Shown here: piece by piece, positions 59,588 to 64,000 of the stretch
How the letters are laid out: each line of letters begins with the position of its first letter
Position numbering within the stretch: the first letter of the stretch is position 1
Assembly (NCBI GenBank): GCA_018240285.1
Contig: JAFEGA010000024.1
Span: 1 to 64,000 of the forward strand
Direction: 5' to 3'
DNA length: 64,000 bases
DNA from: Pseudomonadota bacterium
GTDB lineage: Bacteria > Pseudomonadota > Gammaproteobacteria > Burkholderiales > Nitrosomonadaceae
Position numbers and translations under genes: made by a program
Notes under the pieces: model-generated
What the model saw: the letters and a program-made list of their open reading frames with translations, nothing else
Databases searched by the model: none
Told to the model about the DNA's origin: nothing

Positions 59588-61840
59588 CTACAGTAACTTA
59601 CTCTCGTATTCCGCCAGGATGGCAGTCATTATCGATCGCAATGCAACGGCTCTCGCGGTATTTCCGGTATTGATCGCATCTTTCAGATCCCGGATTGCGT
59701 TTTCCAGATTGGCGCGTTTCCCTGTGTTTAAACGCTGACCGAGATCGGATAAGAAAATGCCGCTATACAACGTCAATCTCTCTAATGCCAATACCGCTTG
59801 ATTCTTGTCGCTGCCAAAATTAGCTTCGATTTGATGCATACTTCTTTCTACCTGCCCCAGAATGCCTTTGCTGATTTCACTGACGATTTTGCCGGCAACG
59901 ACATTGGATAAACCACCCGTGAGCTGAGCTTTGATCTGATTGCTTCCAGATGGATTATCCTGGGCAATAAAACCTTCCACGATGCGGTAAAAATAGTCAC
60001 CCTCGATTTGTTTTTCCCTGGCTTCATCAACATCGGTGGTCCTGCTCTCGATAATGCCTTGAACTTCCCGCAACACGCCGGTCAGAAAACTCCTGATCAA
60101 TGGAACGACGATATTTTCACGCGCTAGCGCCAATGTTTGCGCATCTCCTGCATCGGTCTTATCGAACGCCCGTTTGCCTTGAATAAAAGCAGCAGTTATC
60201 TGATAGTCGAGATCCGGATCACTGCCCGACACAATCGATTGCTTGTCCGAAGAAAGCACTTTGTCTTCTTTATTCGCGGTTTTGGCAATCGCCGAGTAAG
60301 CGGTATACGCTCTATCCCATTCCAGCGCGAGCGCATCGGCCGATAAATTGCCGAACTGTTCCAGAACCAGCGTGACGCGATTGTAAACAACCAGCGCAAA
60401 CATTTTCTGCAGCGACTTGTCGATCACTTGCAATGCCAAGGCGATTTGGGTACCGGATTTAACTCGTGCGATGGCCGCCGAGACATCTTGATCGATCGTT
60501 TGCCCATAGATTTGGTCGACCAGTTGCGTCAGTTGCTGTAAATCTCCCGCGTATTTTGCGGCGATGGCATCGGCATCGATTGACGCCTGATTCCGCAGAA
60601 TATCGATTGCTTGGTAGCTGGCCAATGCATTCTCAACGATAGGTGTATGTTGAACTACTTCGTATTTAGCGCGATTCAACGCGTTCTCATACTTTGTCAG
60701 CATCGCCGAGATGGCGTTGCGTGCTTGCTCGGATTTCGGCGCATCCACACTATTGCTGGCAGTGAGTAGATTCTCCAGCTCATTTTCCAGGCTGCCCCGG
60801 TCGGCCGCACCTAGCCGCAGCTCGAGATCGGGCAACAGAACGCGGGCAAAATATTTAGCGCCCGCTGCTTCAGCCATTGCTGCCGCACGATCCTTCTCTT
60901 TGATTGCATTGGCTTGACCATTTATTTCAGCAACCACCCGGCCGATAAAACCTTTTCCTAATTCGCTCACAATCTCATCCGCGACGATTGTTGATGCATC
61001 GCCCGTCAACTGTGCTTTGATCCTCAGACTGCCGGCAGGATTTCCCCTGGCTACCAGCGATTCGATCACGCGATAAAAAACCTCCCCTTCTTTTTGCTCA
61101 ATACTCGTTTCTTCCGGATCGGTATTTCTATGCTCAATGGCACCGCTGACTTCGCGTAACACTGCAATGTAATAAGCCCGTGCGAGCGACATCCGTATCG
61201 CATAGCGCGCAACTTGCACAGTAATGAAATCTTCGTCCGGATTGCTTTTGCTCAAGGCCACTCTAACTTTGGAAAAGTGATCGTTGATTTCAGCATCCAA
61301 ACCCGGATTGCTGCCTGCTTCGATCGCCTGTCTGTCGGCGGTTAGCACTTGATTTTCCCGGGCTACCGTTGCAGAAATGGCCTGAAATGCCGCCACGGCT
61401 TCATCGAGCATCGCGGTCAGGGCAACTGTCGTTCCGGTTTTAAACTGATCCCGGATAGCAGCAATACGATTCCAAATCGCTTGATAGAAAACACGCTGCA
61501 ACGTCTTGTCGAGAGCTTGGGCTGCAAGCGCTGGTGCGTGATCACTCTTAATATCGTCAATTGCAGCCAGAACATCGCTATCCAGGCTTAGTGAATTGGC
61601 GGTATCAATTTCTTGCGTCAAAGTCTGCAACGCACCGGTATACGCAGCCGCTATCGCACCACCGTCAATCGGCAATTGCTTCCGCAGCGTGCCGATCGTC
61701 TTATAGGCCGTGACCGCTGATTCAATGGCCGCAACGTTGGATGCTGCCATCGCATGATTCATCCACGCCGCAAACAAACACAAACCCGCAATCATTGAAC
61801 AAGCCCATGAATTGCCGAGCCCTCCATACCTAAACATCAT
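59588..61840 (-). CDS. Secreted 750-residue protein of two tandem homologous halves, Fur-linked
   Basis: The signal peptide ends AMA (about residue 32). The mature protein consists of two similar units of about 350 residues (about 37-386 and 400-750, offset about 363). Matching pairs include VTAYKTIGTLRKQLPIDGGA / LASYQAIDILRNQASIDADA, LRIKAQLTG / NQIKAQLTG, EGEVFYRVIE / EGDYFYRIVE and VLREVSGAIE / VLREVQGIIE. It is almost all Ala-rich helix, with no Cys in the mature part. I recognise no family; it does not show the EfeO/imelysin motif. A very good Fur box lies 39 bp before the ATG, and a siderophore receptor gene is just upstream, so iron-repressed expression is likely. Function unknown. 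Confidence 0.85.
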   Translation of the reverse strand: MMFRYGGLGNSWACSMIAGLCLFAAWMNHAMAASNVAAIESAVTAYKTIGTLRKQLPIDGGAIAAAYTGALQTLTQEIDTANSLSLDSDVLAAIDDIKSDHAPALAAQALDKTLQRVFYQAIWNRIAAIRDQFKTGTTVALTAMLDEAVAAFQAISATVARENQVLTADRQAIEAGSNPGLDAEINDHFSKVRVALSKSNPDEDFITVQVARYAIRMSLARAYYIAVLREVSGAIEHRNTDPEETSIEQKEGEVFYRVIESLVARGNPAGSLRIKAQLTGDASTIVADEIVSELGKGFIGRVVAEINGQANAIKEKDRAAAMAEAAGAKYFARVLLPDLELRLGAADRGSLENELENLLTASNSVDAPKSEQARNAISAMLTKYENALNRAKYEVVQHTPIVENALASYQAIDILRNQASIDADAIAAKYAGDLQQLTQLVDQIYGQTIDQDVSAAIARVKSGTQIALALQVIDKSLQKMFALVVYNRVTLVLEQFGNLSADALALEWDRAYTAYSAIAKTANKEDKVLSSDKQSIVSGSDPDLDYQITAAFIQGKRAFDKTDAGDAQTLALARENIVVPLIRSFLTGVLREVQGIIESRTTDVDEAREKQIEGDYFYRIVEGFIAQDNPSGSNQIKAQLTGGLSNVVAGKIVSEISKGILGQVERSMHQIEANFGSDKNQAVLALERLTLYSGIFLSDLGQRLNTGKRANLENAIRDLKDAINTGNTARAVALRSIMTAILAEYESKLL

Positions 61841-61878
61841 TCAAACTCCTTTATTAATTGATTAACAGTAATGCTAAT

Positions 61879-61897
61879 AATAATGATAATAATTATT
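61879..61897 (-). promoter_or_regulatory. Fur box upstream of the duplicated 750-residue protein gene
   Basis: AATAATGATAATAATTATT at this position matches the Fur consensus GATAATGATAATCATTATC at about 16 of 19 positions. It lies 39-57 bp upstream of the start at 61840, in the gap after the TonB receptor stop, so it belongs to the 750-residue protein gene. Confidence 0.8.
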
Positions 61898-61929
61898 ATT
61901 AGCCAATTCAAGCAAATTTTTTATTTCTA

Positions 61930-64000
61930 CTAAAAACTTGCGATTAACGATGCTCTTACAGCAATCGGCGAACCGGGTGTAATGTTGAAATCATTTTGCG
62001 CTGAAGCGAAATATTTGGTATTGAATACATTTTCGATGTTCAACTGTCCACGAAAGCGCTTTGAAAACTGCGCAAACAACGCGGCATCGACACGTGTAAA
62101 ATCGGGCAAAATAACCTGATTGGTCAATGAAGAATACATACTGCCGCGGTGAATCACTCCCAATGCCGCTCCGATGCCCGGCGTAATATCGTACCGGCTC
62201 CACATGGAGAACGTATGACGCGGCAATTCCGCAACCGATGCGCCTTTCTTTGCCACACCAAAAATATCGCTGGTAAGCTCTCCGGTTTGATAGGCATACC
62301 CCCCCATCACATTCCAATTGGACGTAATCTGTCCGGCAAGACTGACTTCAACACCCTCGGTGCGCTGGCCTTTGCTCAGAAAAGTCTGCCCCCCCACGAT
62401 CGAATTGATCACGTTAGTGCGATCCAGCTGATAAACAGCCGCCGTAAATGCCAGATCGGGCCGGATATCCCATTTAATCCCCGTCTCCAGAGTCGTAAAT
62501 TTTTCCGGTTTTAATGTTTCGACCGTAACGTTCAAAGCGGTCAACTGGTCACCAGCGCGCGGAACATAGGCTTGGCTGTAGCTCGCGTAAATCGAAACCG
62601 GGGTAATCGGTTTATAGATCAAACCGAAACGAGGGGCAATCAAGTCGTCCCGTGTTTTTAGATGATCCCGCGCGCCGTTCTTCTGCTGGAAATCCACTTC
62701 GAACAAATCGTAGCGCACACCAGCGATCGCTTGCAGTTGCGGGATAATTTCGATCTGATCCTGGATGTAGAGCGAAGTCACATTGACGACGCTGCGGTTC
62801 AATGCATCGATATCTCCGCCGCCATCCCTGGTTCTGAAAGTAATGGGAACATGCGTGATCGGGTCGCTCAAAGGAACAAGCCAGTTGGTAGTGGCTAAGT
62901 TATTATTGAACAAACCGGTTTCGCGTCTGTTATGGGTTTCCTGGCGGCCAACTTCGATACCGGCCATCAGGGTATGCGCAATCGGCCCGGTGTTTAAGGA
63001 ATACAGAAAATTGGTCTGATTAAAAACATTTTCGCGCGCTGTCGTATTGTTATAAGCCCCCAACGAGACTAGACCGGTCACACCGTTTAATCCGCCGTTG
63101 GCAAACACATTCTGGTATAGCTTATCGTAGGTCGCATAATTCGTGCGGTTCTGCAGCGTAATGCCGCTCTCGAATTTATGCTCGATCAAAGAGTTAAAAG
63201 CTAGCACATCAACATTGGCATGACTGCGCCGGGGATCGCCAAAAAATTGCGAACGGCTGACATCGACAGGCCGCCCTCCAAACGAAGTAATGCCCCGGTC
63301 CGCAGTACGATGATCATTAAAGCGCTCCATGCTGGCAACTATTTTGGTTCGTTGCGTCGGTTTTATCGTGACTGTCGGCGATATACCCAGCCGCATCATA
63401 TTGACATCGTCGCGAAAACTGTCGGAATCCTCGAACAACGCATTCAGACGGATCGCCGCTTTGTCATTGATTACATAGCCGACATCCGCCGTCATTCTTT
63501 TCTGATTGAATGATCCGCCTTGAAAAGTAAACTCCTGCACTGGATTCCAATTGGCTTGCTTGCTGACACGATTGACCACGCCGCCCGAACCGCCACGGCC
63601 GAAAATCATGCCGTTGGCGCCCTTGAGCACTTCAATGCGTTCCATGTTGTACAGATCGCGATAATATTCCACGTCATCGCGAATGCCGTCGGTAAAAAAA
63701 TCACCGGTGGAACGGTTTCCGCGAAACACCAGCGCATCGCGATTACCTTCACCTTGCGAAATACCGACACCGGGCACATAACGAACCGCATCGCCGATGC
63801 TGCGCACCGACTGATCCTTGATCAATTCATTGGTTATTACCGTAATAGATTGCGGCACATCGCGCAGCAGCGTATTGGTTTTGGTCGCCGTACTGCTGCT
63901 CGCCGCAGCGTAGCGGTTGGTATTGCCGGCCGTGACTTGTATCGTTGGCAGTGTGGTAACCGCCGGTTCGGGTGAAGCCGAGGGTAATGCGACGATGGCC
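61930..64000 (-). CDS. TonB-dependent siderophore receptor (5' end outside the window)
   Basis: The frame runs from 61930 to the window edge, at least 690 codons, and its start lies beyond 64000. The visible N-terminal part has LPTIQVTAGNTNRYAAASSS and then the plug domain: TLLRDVPQSITVITNELIKD, RYVPGVGISQGEGNRDALVF and MERIEVLKGANGMIFGRGGSG. The rest is a beta-barrel with alternating strands, ending IAVRASLIASF with the terminal Phe typical of outer-membrane barrels. The TALNVTVETLKPEKFTTLETG region is that of ferrichrome/catecholate-type receptors. It imports ferric siderophores with TonB energy. The siderophore cannot be fixed by eye. Confidence 0.93.
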   Translation of the reverse strand, partial: AIVALPSASPEPAVTTLPTIQVTAGNTNRYAAASSSTATKTNTLLRDVPQSITVITNELIKDQSVRSIGDAVRYVPGVGISQGEGNRDALVFRGNRSTGDFFTDGIRDDVEYYRDLYNMERIEVLKGANGMIFGRGGSGGVVNRVSKQANWNPVQEFTFQGGSFNQKRMTADVGYVINDKAAIRLNALFEDSDSFRDDVNMMRLGISPTVTIKPTQRTKIVASMERFNDHRTADRGITSFGGRPVDVSRSQFFGDPRRSHANVDVLAFNSLIEHKFESGITLQNRTNYATYDKLYQNVFANGGLNGVTGLVSLGAYNNTTARENVFNQTNFLYSLNTGPIAHTLMAGIEVGRQETHNRRETGLFNNNLATTNWLVPLSDPITHVPITFRTRDGGGDIDALNRSVVNVTSLYIQDQIEIIPQLQAIAGVRYDLFEVDFQQKNGARDHLKTRDDLIAPRFGLIYKPITPVSIYASYSQAYVPRAGDQLTALNVTVETLKPEKFTTLETGIKWDIRPDLAFTAAVYQLDRTNVINSIVGGQTFLSKGQRTEGVEVSLAGQITSNWNVMGGYAYQTGELTSDIFGVAKKGASVAELPRHTFSMWSRYDITPGIGAALGVIHRGSMYSSLTNQVILPDFTRVDAALFAQFSKRFRGQLNIENVFNTKYFASAQNDFNITPGSPIAVRASLIASF

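Noticed and set aside
1..64000. tRNA, rRNA, CRISPR array, prophage or intact insertion sequence
   Set aside because: The gaps were read for these on both strands and none was recognised.

Overview
The window is a stretch of bacterial chromosome, most likely from a betaproteobacterium of the Nitrosomonas / Nitrosomonadaceae type. This is an inference from gene content, not from a marker gene. The supporting traits are a glycolate salvage operon typical of Calvin-cycle autotrophs, several secreted multicopper oxidases, dihaem cytochrome c peroxidase types, Cox11, a class II ribonucleotide reductase, PEP-CTERM surface proteins and a large TonB siderophore receptor. No rRNA, tRNA, CRISPR array, prophage or intact insertion sequence was recognised. 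About 50 genes are supported, plus three gene remnants and three short inverted-repeat elements.

Layout. 0-6 kb: a His-rich membrane-anchored protein, then a minus-strand operon glxR-glcD-glcE-glcF that takes glycolate to glyoxylate and tartronate semialdehyde to glycerate. 6-10 kb: an L,D-transpeptidase lipoprotein, an isoaspartyl peptidase and B12-dependent ribonucleotide reductase. 10.5-16 kb: a PEP-CTERM protein, a polyphosphate pair (PPK2 and CYTH-CHAD), a LemA/GIDE pair with an EF-hand and a small RcsF/DUF4156-like protein. 16-20 kb: a GAF-PAS-GGDEF-EAL protein, then two decayed genes. 20.4-29 kb: dihaem cytochrome c peroxidase, Cox11, two paralogous very acidic small proteins around a NUDIX hydrolase, a 7TMR-DISM diguanylate cyclase and an ion antiporter. 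Two copies of a ~139-bp inverted-repeat element lie here. 28.4-34.1 kb: a complete heavy-metal RND efflux operon. 34.3-41 kb: a RoxA-like dihaem cytochrome, DUF3579, an aminopeptidase, a chromate transporter and DUF2130.

41-48 kb holds the most striking gene, a flagellin with a zinc metalloprotease domain (HExxH...EGxAE) in its variable region, i.e. a flagellinolysin. A Met-rich multicopper oxidase, a CHASE-PAS sensor kinase whose stop codon lies in a 151-bp inverted-repeat element, and a second PEP-CTERM protein follow. 48-53 kb: a PhoX-like Tat protein, cbpA-cbpM, trxC and a DegS-type protease. 53-55.8 kb: an AT-rich gene for a 668-residue repeat-rich surface protein with a VPxPA-type C-terminal anchor. 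55.8-64 kb: a TPR + LicD-like + cytidylyltransferase fusion, then an iron-linked block: an RTX protein, a two-domain multicopper oxidase, a 750-residue secreted protein built from two tandem homologous halves, and a TonB-dependent siderophore receptor that runs off the window.

Two good Fur-box matches (57484-57502 and 61879-61897) tie the RTX protein and the duplicated 750-residue protein to iron control. The duplicated protein has no function I can recognise and is the best candidate here for an undescribed component of iron handling.
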